From: Anolis sagrei
Taxonomy: Eukaryota > Chordata > Lepidosauria > Squamata > Anolidae
Reading direction: 5' to 3'
DNA: 64,000 bases
Assembly (NCBI RefSeq): GCF_037176765.1
Contig: NC_090023.1
Location: 142,277,366 to 142,341,365, forward strand
The first letter of the stretch is position 1; every line of letters begins with the position of its first letter. A program made the position numbers and the translations under genes. The notes beneath the pieces were generated by a model. It was not told the origin of the DNA and made no database searches. It was given only the letters and a program-made list of their open reading frames with translations. This document shows positions 30,166 to 39,960 of this stretch, piece after piece.

Positions 30166-30854
30166 GTTTGGTGTGTCATGAAGATTGCAGTGACTTGTAT
30201 CATACAATGATTTTAAAATGCACTATATCAACATTATCGAGCAAGAAGAAATTATCAGATGTACATGATACAGATAAGACAATTTAAACGACATTCTCTT
30301 CCTGAAAATGGCTGGAATTGAAGCTAGCCAAACATTCTGAGGACACTGATTCGATTACTGGTCTGGTTTCTATGGATGGTTGCTTTACTCAGTTTGTCAT
30401 ATTTAATAATTTACAGACTGTCTTCATTTCCCCCATTAATTGTTTGGCAAAGGATGGACACAATTATGTAAAAAAAAGAACCTCTGTTGCCTTCCATCAT
30501 GATGCTGGAAATGACCTATTACAAATAATTTTGAAACCCATCATTATTTTTAGGGTCCAGACTTGAAAATCTTTACAAGCTGAATTTATCACAGCAGACA
30601 CCCCTCAACTGTAGTGCATATACACATCGCTGCACAGAGGGATTCATTGTGTCAGTGCATTGCTTTGTTTCTCCTCTCCTCCTTATTGCTCATCCAAACA
30701 ATAGTGACTTGGAATTCCTCAGTAACCAAATTCCTCCTATGAATTGTAACTATGTTCTTTCAAAAGGATTGTTTCAGCCACTTTATTGGTTCACACAATA
30801 GGTCTGACTAGTGCAGGTTGTATTGCATCATACATGGAACATGTAGGTGGTATG
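30166..30854. other. Intergenic sequence, no feature recognised
   Basis: No coding or repeat signature is recognised. Confidence 0.4.
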
Positions 30855-31318
30855 TGAATGAATGAATGGTTTATTGCACTAGCCATAGGCTATGACATAA
30901 AATATACAACCTTTAAAAGTACAATAAGCACTTTCCAATACAAGTATTATAACAAGTTCAGTATACTGGCTCTTTAAAATTATAGTAGTAGTGACATAAT
31001 AACAATTACAAATGTCTGATTTGCATCATCCCCAAAATATCTTAATTTCCATTTCTAGCTTCTGCTGTGGACTTGACTAGTTTGGCTCGGATTTTCTGGG
31101 CTTCAACTGCAAATGTGGCAACCTTGAATGTTATATTTTTGGAATAAGCTGCTGACAAGTCACAGATAACTGCTGACTGTGGCCATGCTGCCCTTTCTTC
31201 CAAAAGGGCTCCCAGAATATTGTTTCCAGGGTCATTATACAGTGGGCAATGAAAAAGATAGTGTGTTAAATCCTCTCTTTACCCAGACCCGCAAATACAA
31301 AGACGTTGGGCATGAGGG
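30855..31318 (-). mobile_element. LINE 3' end, clade uncertain
   Basis: (GAAT)n at 30857-30868 followed by 'tttattgcactagccatagg' is a LINE 3' end in antisense. Upstream on the minus strand, sequences around 31290-31310 encode a cysteine-containing C-terminal motif-like segment. Heavily diverged. Confidence 0.4.
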
Positions 31319-31319
31319 A

Positions 31320-31995
31320 TTACTTACTTAGGTGATCCCTTGTAGTCCAAGGATGATGGTCCTCCAAGTGTAGTATCCTGGCAGTGGGTCCGTAGGTGAC
31401 TTTGGAGCCCTATTCTTGATCTGCATCTTCTCCCGCAGTGAGAGCATCGGTTTCCAGGTGGAAGGTGGTCCCGGTCGGGGTTGGCTTGACGCACCTTCCT
31501 CTTGGCACGTTTCTCTCTTTCGCCCTCCATTCGTGCCTCTTCAAATTCTGCAGCACTGCTGGTCACAGCTGACCACAGCTGGAGCACTTAAGGGCCAGGG
31601 CTTCCCAGTTCTCAGTGTCTGTGCCAGAGTTTCTAAGGTTGGCTTTGAGCCCATCTTTAAATCTCTTTTCCTGTCCTCCAACATTCCATTTTCCATTCTT
31701 GAGTTCAAAGTAGAGCAACTGCTTTGGGAGACGGTGGTCAGGCATCTGGACAACATGGCCAGTGCAGTGGAGTTGATGGCGGAGGAGCATCGCTTCAGTG
31801 CTGGTGGTCTTTGCTTCTTCCAGCAGAGGGATTGGTTGGTGCCTGCTGATAGAGCACTTTGGTTTTCTCGATGTTCAGTGAGAAGCCAAGCTTTTCATAT
31901 GCTTCTGCAAAAGTGTTTAAAGTGGTGAGTAGATCTTGTTCTGAATGAGCACAAACTATATTATCATCAGCCTCCCTGCACCATCTCACAAAATG
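31320..31995 (-). mobile_element. LINE ORF2 fragment with C-terminal zinc finger (minus copy)
   Basis: Minus-strand frames encode an RT segment EADDNIVCAHSEQDLLTTLN (the ADD of the catalytic YADD/FADD box) then TFAEAYEKLGFSLNIEKTKV. Further on are HCTGHVVQMPDHRLPKQLLY, KRFKDGLKANL and a C-terminal CSHCGRRCRSRIGLQSHLRT H finger. Sequence between the RT box and the GHVVQM part is missing. It belongs to a non-LTR clade whose ORF2 ends in a C2H2 finger. Confidence 0.8.
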
Positions 31996-31997
31996 GC

Positions 31998-32625
31998 TGC
32001 TGAAATACTTGGGCAATGCTAGAAATAAAACTTAATGGTGTAACACTAGAAAACGTAGATCATTCTTGCTACCTAGGCAGCCAGCTATCCACAAATGTTG
32101 ACATTGAAGCCAAAATACAACACATGCAGCATTTTTCAACTGAAGCAAGACAGTGTTTAAGGAACGGGACATTTGTAGGGATATCAAGATGTTTGTTTAT
32201 AAAACTGTTGTCCTTCCAATTCTGTTGCATGTTTGCGAAACATGGACCATCTACAAATGTCACACTCAACTTCTTGAAGGATTTCATCAGCACTGCTTCC
32301 AAAAAATCTTGTAAATCTCTTTGAAAGGCAGGTTGACAAATGTCAGCATTCTAGAAGAAACAAAGACCACCAGCACTGAAGTGATGATCTGCTGACTGGC
32401 CATGTTGTCCAAATGCTCAATCGTCATTTCCCAAAGCAGTTACTTTACTCTCAGCTCAAGAATGGAAAATGGAGTGTCAGTGGACCGCAAAAGAGATTTA
32501 AAGATTTAAAGCTAAGTTTTAAGAACTGTGAATCCCTGGTCCTCAAGTGTTCTAACTGGAGGTCAGCTGCCATCAACAGTGCTACAGATTTTGAGGAGGC
32601 GCAAATAGAGGCATCTGTAGAAATG
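31998..32625 (+). mobile_element. LINE ORF2 fragment, same family (plus copy)
   Basis: Plus-strand pieces encode LNGVTLENVDHSCYLGSQLS, then TGHVVQMLNRHFPKQLLYSQ and LKNGKWSVSG with KRFKD, clearly the same family as the adjacent minus copy. Several frameshifts are present. The two copies meet head to head near 31996. Confidence 0.78.
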
Positions 32626-32639
32626 GGTTTATATTAATG

Positions 32640-33130
32640 AAAGCTCATGCAAAAAGAAAAAAAATAGTTAATATTAAAGGAACAGGCACGTTTCACCTAC
32701 CTTCTTTCCTTCATTTCATCTTTCTTTCCATTTTTTAATCCTACAAAAAAATCTAATATGGCTTCTTCAATGAAAATGCATATTTTTGACTAGCTCCCAT
32801 CAACTTCTGCTAAAAGCATTGAAGTAAATTCTACAGTTAGTAGAAATTTGAAAGATGAGTTATGCAAGTTCAGACATGTGGAAATTGTGGTTGTTATCAA
32901 ATGAATTGTTTAGTTATGGCAGTACTCTCCAAATGTTCTTTTTTCCCTTTAGTCTCCCCCCCCCCCCCCCCCGCTCCCCAAAAGATGGGTTGCCAACAGT
33001 TCATTTGTACTATTGGTGGATTCAAATCTTTTTTCCAAGGAGCCCTAAAATATATCAGTCACCATGTTTATGATGATTGCTTTATTATAGTCTTTACAGT
33101 TAATATTGTACCACAGTAGTCTTTACAGTT
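32640..33130. other. Intergenic sequence with poly-C tract
   Basis: A run of about 19 C lies at 32953-32972. The rest has no recognised feature. Confidence 0.4.
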
Positions 33131-33132
33131 AA

Positions 33133-33500
33133 TACTTGGGACTATGGTAGAATAGCAGGTTAAACTGCTAGCTGCAGGAAATCTGCTGACCAGAAGGTTG
33201 TCAGTTCGAAGTTGCGAGTCAGGGTGAGCTCCCGACTATCAGCCCTGGCTCCTGCCAACCTAGCAGTTTGAAAGTATGCAATGCGAGTAGATCAAAAGGT
33301 ACCACCTCGGCTGGAATGTAAAAGAGCACCCCATGCAGAGATGCAGACATGTCGGCAACACAATCTGAGATGTCTATGGACAACAGGCTCCTCGGCATGG
33401 AAAAATGGACCAAGAGCACCTCCCCATGTCTGGAGTTGAGTACCATCTCTAGATGCCAGAGATGGAAAAAAGGGGGAAGGCCTTTACCTTTATCTGTATT
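33133..33500 (+). repeat. Sauria-type tRNA SINE, diverged
   Basis: GGGACTATGGTAGAATAGCA head, AGGTTGTCAGTTCGAAGTTG, 'tgccaacctagcagtttgaa', 'gcgagtagatcaaaaggtac' and the 'aaggcctttaccttta' tail identify the family. Many mismatches suggest it is older than the other Sauria copies. Confidence 0.7.
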
Positions 33501-34690
33501 GTATGTCATTGCTCACTGTGTGTAAAAGGCATTGAATAATGGCCTCATTATCGAAATATATTAACACATTATTAACACATTATTACAATAAGCATTATTA
33601 CAACATGTGTATTGCAATAATGTGTATTATATTCGGATAAAGTGGAATATAAATCAAGTGTATGTATATATGTACTTTTTTGCATTTGTTTTGTTTAGTA
33701 TGCTTGCTAGGTCATTCTGAGTTTGTTCTTAGCACATGCAAATTTATTTTTTTAAAATCTTTTCAGCCAAAACAAATGAAAAAAAACCAATATTCTGTTT
33801 TTGTACATTGTATTATAATTCTTTTCTAACATCCATATATACATGCCAGCATTTTACAGCTTTTTCCACAATCTGTTTCTTCTCTGGATACTATTTGCAG
33901 TAAGGAAATTTGATTAAAGCCATTAGTATGGAATGTTGCTTGTTGCTGCCTCTAATTAATAGCATAATTTTATTCTATCCCGGTAGTATGATACAAAATT
34001 AAATGTCATAACAGATCATTTTCTTGTATAATGGTTTAGTTCCAGGCTACATTTTAAGCAGGATCAGGACTGTTTCCATTTACTTTAGAATGAAAAAACA
34101 AAACCTGGGGTCTTCAGCTATATTATACATATTTAATAAGTCCTAAAATCTCCTGACTTCCTATAGAATTCAAAATATTTTGAAATTGCATTTACAACTG
34201 CTCAGAGATTTAAACTTTTAAACAAAAAATATTTGTATATTTATACATTAAAATGTGTGTGTGTGTTAATTCAAATGCATACATCTGCATGCATTATTTG
34301 CATCATGGAATGAATATACTAGCTACTGTTATATGTGGATAAATCAGGCATCCAGAATTTGGATACATTATTGTATGAAACTGAGATATATATAACTGCA
34401 TAGGCCTATTTCTCCCTCAATGATTAATAATAATTCAAGATAAAAGGATAATATGACCTGAAACAGAAGTTTCACACACTGAAAAGTTAACTGTTATTAA
34501 ATAAACTGTATGGGTTCATCCTCACTTCTATAGAATGTGAATACAGCCTCATTTTTCTCAAAATAACAACTGTTCAAATAGTCATTGCTCTGAATCCGCA
34601 GATTTTGCATCCACTAATTCAGTTATCCACATCTTGACATTATTTATTTGAATCCAGTAAGCAAAACTAGATTTTGCCATTTTATTACAC
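33501..34690. other. AT-rich intergenic sequence
   Basis: No gene is recognised. A 'ccgcagattttgcatccact' scrap near 34597 may be an old DNA transposon end. Confidence 0.4.
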
Positions 34691-34692
34691 CA

Positions 34693-35641
34693 CTAGCTGC
34701 CGCTTCCACACATCGCTGTGGCCCAGTCTGTGTATATGTATTGTGTGTGCATGTGTATGTGTATATGTGTGTTTGTGTTTATATGTGTGGTTTTGCGCAT
34801 TCGTTGTAATGTATTATTATTATCATGGCTTTTTAAGTCTCTTCTGCTGTGTTTTTCAGTGTTTTTATGAGTGATGGTCACTTGTTGGCCTGTTGGGTGT
34901 ATTGTGTCCAAATTTGGTGTCAATTCATCCAGTGGCTTTTGAGTTATGTTAATCCCACAAACAACATTACATTTTTATTTATATAGGCTAGCTGTACTCG
35001 CCACACAGTGCTTTGGCCAACCATCCTCCCTCTTTCTCTCCTTCTTTCCCTCCTTCCCTTCCTTCCCTTTTCTTCTTTCCTTCTCTCCTTCCTTCTTTCT
35101 CTACCTCTTTCCTTCCTTCCCTTCTTTTTCTTTCTCTCCTTTCTTCCTCCTCTACCTCTTTCCTTCCTTCCTTTGCTTTTTGCTTCCATCCTTCCTTCTC
35201 TCTTCTTTCCTCCCCTCCCTCTTTCTCTCCTTCCTTCGCTCCCTCTTTCCTTCCTTCCCTTTTTTCTTTCCTTCTCTCCTTCCTTCCTTCTCTCCCTCTT
35301 TCCTTCCTTCCCCCTTTTTCTTTTCCTTTCTTCTTCTCTCCTTTCTTCCTTCTCTACCTCTTTCCTCCCTCCCTCCTTCCTTAACTCTTTCCTTCATGCT
35401 TCTTTCTTTCTTTCTCCCCTTCTTTCCCTCCTCCTTCCTTCCTTTTTTCTGCATCATCATTTATCTTTTTATCATTTAGCTTTTCCACTGTTTTTTTTTG
35501 GGGGGGGGGGAGGGTGTTATTAGTGATTGTCACTCGTTGGTCTGTTAGGGGTATAGTGTCCAAATTTCATGTCAATTTGTCCAGTGGTTTTTGAGTTATG
35601 TTAATCCCACAAACAAACATTACATTGTTATTTATATAGAT
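34693..35641 (+). repeat. Two modular interspersed repeats in tandem
   Basis: Copy A is 34693-34985 (head CTAGCTGCCGCTTCCACACA; tail 'aattcatccagtggcttttg' and TTATTTATATAGG). Copy B follows at once at 34986-35641 (head GGCTAGCTGTACTCGCCACA; tail 'aatttgtccagtggtttttg' and TTATTTATATAGATT). Copy B's interior (35030-35450) is almost entirely CTTT/CCTT pyrimidine repeat. The long proline/serine/phenylalanine frames there are artefacts. Confidence 0.7.
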
Positions 35642-35750
35642 TGCTTAAAATGGAATTTGAGCGTCCATAGATTTTGATATCTACAGGGGACATCTGGAAC
35701 CATACCACAGTAGATACAAAGAGTCCTCTATATAATAAATACATTTGGAA
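35642..35750. repeat. Tigger/mariner-like MITE scrap
   Basis: 'gcgtccatagattttgatat' and 'ggaaccataccacagtagat' follow the pattern of Tigger-type DNA-element ends in amniotes. Short and diverged. Confidence 0.35.
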
Positions 35751-37100
35751 TACATTGTAATTATCCTTAAAATAAAGGTGAATAATACACTAACCTTAGC
35801 AAACACCTTCCAATGTTCTACAAAATCAGTCTTCTTTACCACATGGGTGGAACAGCTCCTTTGGCAATACATTTCTTGCCATAGCTGGCAACTCTGAAAA
35901 CTCTAAATACTGTATTTTAAATGGCAGGAGATCAGAAAAGATATAAAAATTAATACTGCTAGTCAAGTAATTTTAATCTCTACAGGACCACATGGTTTTG
36001 TTGTTGTTGACTACTGGTAAGTTGACTTTGAATTATAGCAATCTTGTGAATGAGAGACCTCTAAATCACCTTATGTATGGGAAAGAAGTCAGAAGACTAC
36101 TGTAACAGGGAGTTCTTTAATGTGCGTCATCTCTGCCCATGCCGAAGAAACCACAGAATTAAATGGCCTACACCCATTATTGATGGCAGATATTCTAATA
36201 TGCCTCTGGCCTTCTGTTTGTGCATTTATAGGGTGCCAGAAAATTGAGGATTTACTACATTCTTTACTCTTATGAATATTATATTTAGAATGAAGATTCA
36301 AATTCTTGGGATCTATTCTGTCTAATCTACATTCCAATAATGTGTTAGAAAACATTTTCTATCTCCTGTGTTATATCAATTCAATGGTATCTCATTAGGT
36401 TTCTCGTTTCACCCTGGCAGAAATGAAAATGCAATCTAAATCGGTTGTTGATATTGCATTTGATTGCTATGAGGATGCTCTGAGCTCATTGAGTTTTATC
36501 TAATCTAAATTTTAATTTCATTGCTTGTATATGATGTGTATAATATGTTGTATTTTAATGGGATTGGATTTTAATAGGCAAGATCTGTATGCCAATTGTT
36601 TTATGCAGTACTGTTATATCGTTTTATAGTTTTGCACATTTTATATTATATTTATTCGTTTGTATGCAAATAGCCTACGTCCAGGCATTTAACAATGGAA
36701 TTTTCTAATGGGATTTCAGAAAGATCGAGTCTTGGAATGAGAATCCTATCAGTAAGCAATTCATATTCACAATTCATCTTGGTCAAAGTGGGTGTCTTTT
36801 AGAGGGGAGAAGAAGGAAAGAAGCTGGATTTGAAACAGAACCTCTTACAATAGTGACACTTTCAGCTGTTAGCAGAATCTGTTTATATTTAAACAAGCAT
36901 CCATTGGGAGGATGTTGACTTTACTGCACGGGGCACTGTCAAAGTTAATGGGCGTCCTAGAACCAGTTCAACTGTTTTCCCCCAGATTCCAGCAACAGCA
37001 CAGCAGCCACTTCACGCAGACAGATATGCAACCCCCTATCTCCACCAGTTCTAAAGCTACTACTCTTTGGTTAGGGACAGTAGGTTGCATAAGTCAGTAC
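35751..37100. other. Intergenic sequence, no gene recognised
   Basis: AT-rich; no repeat family or coding exon is recognised. Confidence 0.4.
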
Positions 37101-37104
37101 CAGA

Positions 37105-38032
37105 ATTTTCATGGCAGTCATGTGGTTTTTGAAAGTGAAGTGCTGGACTACAAACAGACGCATAATACCGTTGCTCAGATGATTCATTGGAACTTGTGCC
37201 ACAAATACCATCTGCCTGCAGGGGCGGCTCAACCCAATACACGAAGTAAGCATTTGCAGTATAGTTGATTTTGCCCAGGGGTGCTCTTGAGGCACTCTTG
37301 GGGGAAAATAGACCTTGACATATGCGAGTTGTAGTTACTAGGATGTATAGTTCACCTACAATCAAAGAGCATTCTGAACTCTACCAATGATGGAATTGAA
37401 CCAAATATGGCACACAGAACTCCCATGACAAACAAAAAATATATATCAATGATTGGTTGGGGAGGGGGGCGCCAAAATACTGTTTGCTTACCATTGAAAA
37501 TTACCTAGGGCCGCCTCTGTCTGCCTGCAACAAAGAACTGGTGGGGTCACAAGCCTTAAAAAGTTTCAGAAAATGAACACGTCAAACTACTCTGGGACTT
37601 CTGAATTCAGACAGGAAGAGTATTGAAGCACAATACTCCTGACCTCACGATCGTCTTAAAAAACGAAGTATGGATTGTCGATGTTGCAATCCCAGGTGAC
37701 AGCAGAATTGAAGAGAAACAATTGGAAAATCTGACACGATATGTGGCTTTAAAGATCGCACTGCAAAGACTCTGGCACAAGCCAGTCAAGGTGGTCTCAG
37801 TGGTGATCGGCACACTGGGTGCAGTGCCTAAAGACCTTGGCCTGCACTTAATCACAATCGGCGCTGACAAAAATACCATCTGCCAGCTGCAAAAGGCCAC
37901 CTAATCTGCATGCATTATTCGCCGATACATCATACAGTCTTAGACACTTGGGAGGTGTCCGACACGTGATCAAATATAACAGCCAGCAGAGAGATCTTGT
38001 CTGCTGTGGACTCATCTTGTTGTGTTTCAAAT

Positions 38033-38057
<25 letters not shown>
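37105..38057 (+). mobile_element. R4/Dong-type LINE 3' part, split by a hAT MITE
   Basis: Before the MITE: DYKQTHNTVAQMIHWNLCHK then YHLPA. After it an open frame at 37623-37904 encodes the C-terminal restriction-like endonuclease: TPDLTIVLKNEVWIVDVAIP (PD...D core), GDSRIEEKQLENLTRY, VVIGTLGAVPKDL and a stop after QLQKAT. This endonuclease type marks the R2/R4-like site-directed LINEs. The copy ends in a (TTA)n tract at 38032-38055, consistent with Dong/R4 preference for TAA-type repeats. The copy is 5'-truncated. Confidence 0.82.
37219..37519. mobile_element. hAT-type MITE nested in R4/Dong, 8-bp target duplication
   Basis: A 301-bp insert starts CAGGGGCGGC and ends GCCGCCTCTG. TCTGCCTG is duplicated at 37211-37218 and 37520-37527. 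Removing it restores the R4/Dong reading context. The interior includes, in reverse, the 'gttcacctacaatcaaagag' body shared with the SPIN-related element at 14158. Confidence 0.88.
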
Positions 38058-38059
<2 letters not shown>

Positions 38060-38064
<5 letters not shown>

Positions 38065-38690
38065 TATATTCTGTCCACTCTCCCCAAGGGGACTCAGGGC
38101 GGATTACAACAAAAGACAGCAAACATTCAATGCCAGATCCAATACATAAATAGAAACACAAAACAATCAATTAATATATCACTTGTGACCATCACTTGTG
38201 GCTGAGTCTGATTGCCTTCCATGTGTAGAGTCTTGGTGGTGAGTCCATAAGTGACTGTAAAGACCTATTCTGGATTTTCAGACAGGATGAGGCGAACATC
38301 ATGGGATGGGACTCATTCTAAACCATTCTCAGTCTCAGAAACTGTGTATTTCCTAATGTGATAAGATCCCAAGAAAGGCACACCATTTTTTTTATTTAAA
38401 AAAACAGGAATTGGTCTGGCAATCTTAAATACTGATTCAATCCAATCTGGAAGAAGCTACTTCTGACCTCAGATCAAATATTTCATGTCACTTGTGGTTT
38501 ACAAAACCATGCATTTGAGCACCTTGTGCCCTCTAGTGGCCAATTCATAGAGAACTGCATTTTGAACTCAATTGGGGTAAACTGTAGGGTGATGCAGATG
38601 CTTGATCTGGATCAAGATCTTGATCCCTTGTTAGCAGCTCATTTATTTTAACTTTAGTTGGATTTTGGGTTGTATGCTCTATGTGTATAT
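38060..38690 (-). repeat. LINE/SINE tail plus unassigned sequence
   Basis: 38063-38110 is an antisense L2/CR1-type tail ('attctgtccactctccccaa', 'ggggactcagggcggattac'). From about 38165 to 38690 I recognise nothing. Confidence 0.45.
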
Positions 38691-38704
38691 GTTAAATGTG
38701 TTTG

Positions 38705-39055
38705 TCAACCGGGACTGTGGCGCAGCTGGCTGGGAGTCAGCTGCATTAAGATCACTACTGACCAAAAAGTCATGAGTTCGAAGCCAGCCTGGTTCGGAGT
38801 GAGCTTCTGACCAATTTGTGTAGCTTGCTGTCAACCTTTGCAGCCCAAAAGACAGTTGCATCTGTCAAGTAGGAAATTTAGGTATTGTGTTTGTGGGGAG
38901 GCTAATTTAACTAATTTACGGCACCATAAAAATCTCCAGCAAGCATGCAAAGAATGAGGAAGTACTTCATCAGTGTCACAAATGGACGATGAAGCGACAG
39001 CTCCCCTGGTGGCCAGAATGCCCTAATCAAAAAGCTGGAATGTTAAATATCCTCT
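38705..39055 (+). repeat. tRNA-derived SINE with L2/CR1-type tail
   Basis: Head GGGACTGTGGCGCAGCTGGC, 'catgagttcgaagccagcct', 'gacagttgcatctgtcaagt', 'cggcaccataaaaatctcca' and 'acgatgaagcgacagctccc' match the SINE nested at 12235 (opposite strand). Its final tail is lost. Confidence 0.75.
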
Positions 39056-39093
39056 GTGTGTCTGTCTATATATGCTGTCTATATATGTTGTGT

Positions 39094-39410
39094 GTATCCA
39101 GATCTTTGGGATTCAGAAGCTGGATTATAAGGCAGTGTAGATGGGCCCCCCACTTATCAGAGGCAAGTGGGAATAATGCAATTGGTGACCTTGATTAGCA
39201 TTGAATAACCTTGCAGCTTCAAAGCCTCGCTGCCATAATGCAATAATCCAAGTATCCATATCTCTGGGATTCAGAAACTGGATTATATGGCAGTGTTTAT
39301 GGGGCCCCACTTATCAGAGGCAAATGGGAATGAGGCAATTGGAAACCTTAGCATTGATTAGCCTTGCAGCTTCAAAGCCTGACTGTCATAATGCAATGAT
39401 GCAAGTATCC
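39094..39410 (+). repeat. Two tandem 158-bp units upstream of WASHC2
   Basis: GTATCCA(G/T)ATCT(T/C)TGGGATTC begins at 39094 and 39252, and GTATCC again at about 39409. Each unit joins a palindromic-MITE end ('ggattata..ggcagtgt') to a PLE-like 'ccttgattagcatt' / 'ccttgcagcttcaaagcct' segment. The array ends about 425 bp before the WASHC2 start codon. Confidence 0.75.
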
Positions 39411-39639
39411 CCTGGTAATTTTCTGTATATGATTATGAAAGTATTATTTAGTGTTGCAGAACAAATACAGCTAAAATGCAGAGTTTGTCCCCCTTCCCCC
39501 ATGCCAGAAATGACACTGAAATCCCTAATCCCTCTTTCTTCCTTCCTCCCTCCCTCCTCGGCAGCATCCCAAAGGGGAAAACTCCTGAATAAAACTAATG
39601 ATTTGCTAGTGCATGAAAGGGGAAAATACAATGTCAATG

Positions 39640-39834
39640 ACAGGGCAGTCTTCTCCTCGGAAGTCGCCTGCCAAGGAAGCGAAAGGAAGCGCGCCTCCCT
39701 CTACCCTTTCCTAGCTCTACAGCAGCTCTTTGGAGCCGGCGCCTGGTCACGTGACCGCAGGGCCCAGCATCAGCTGACTGCTGGCTGCCCTGCTCTCTTC
39801 TGCTACTGCTGCTGCTGCGCCTTCTCCTCTCGCC
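39640..39834 (+). promoter_or_regulatory. WASHC2: WASHC2 promoter region, GC-rich and TATA-less
   Basis: GC and CpG content rises sharply from about 39650 through exon 1 into intron 1, typical of a housekeeping CpG-island promoter. No TATA box is seen. A perfect palindrome GGTCACGTGACC (39745-39756) contains GTCACGTGAC, the E-box/CLEAR form bound by TFEB/TFE3 and USF factors. CAGCTG lies at 39771. (CTG)n-like sequence precedes the ATG. The transcription start cannot be fixed from sequence. Confidence 0.6.
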
Positions 39835-39960
39835 ATGTCTTCTTCTGCCGCCTCGATCTTGTCAGAAGCCGAGGCGGCGGCGCTGCTGTGGGAGCGGGCC
39901 TGGTCCCTTGAGGAGGTCCGCGCGGGAAGCCAGGGCTGGTCCTTGGCCGCAGATGCCGGG
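39835..39960 (+). CDS. WASHC2: WASHC2 exon 1
   Basis: 42 codons from the ATG in GCCATGT; ends WSLAADAG before GTAAGG. The first 18 residues ([18 protein letters not shown]) are poorly conserved. The [10 protein letters not shown] segment matches human WERPWSVEEI, which supports this start. Confidence 0.93.

Noticed and set aside
39201-39911. 236-codon open frame overlapping the WASHC2 promoter and exon 1
   Set aside because: It is out of frame with WASHC2, spans the tandem repeat and the GC-rich promoter, and has no motif.
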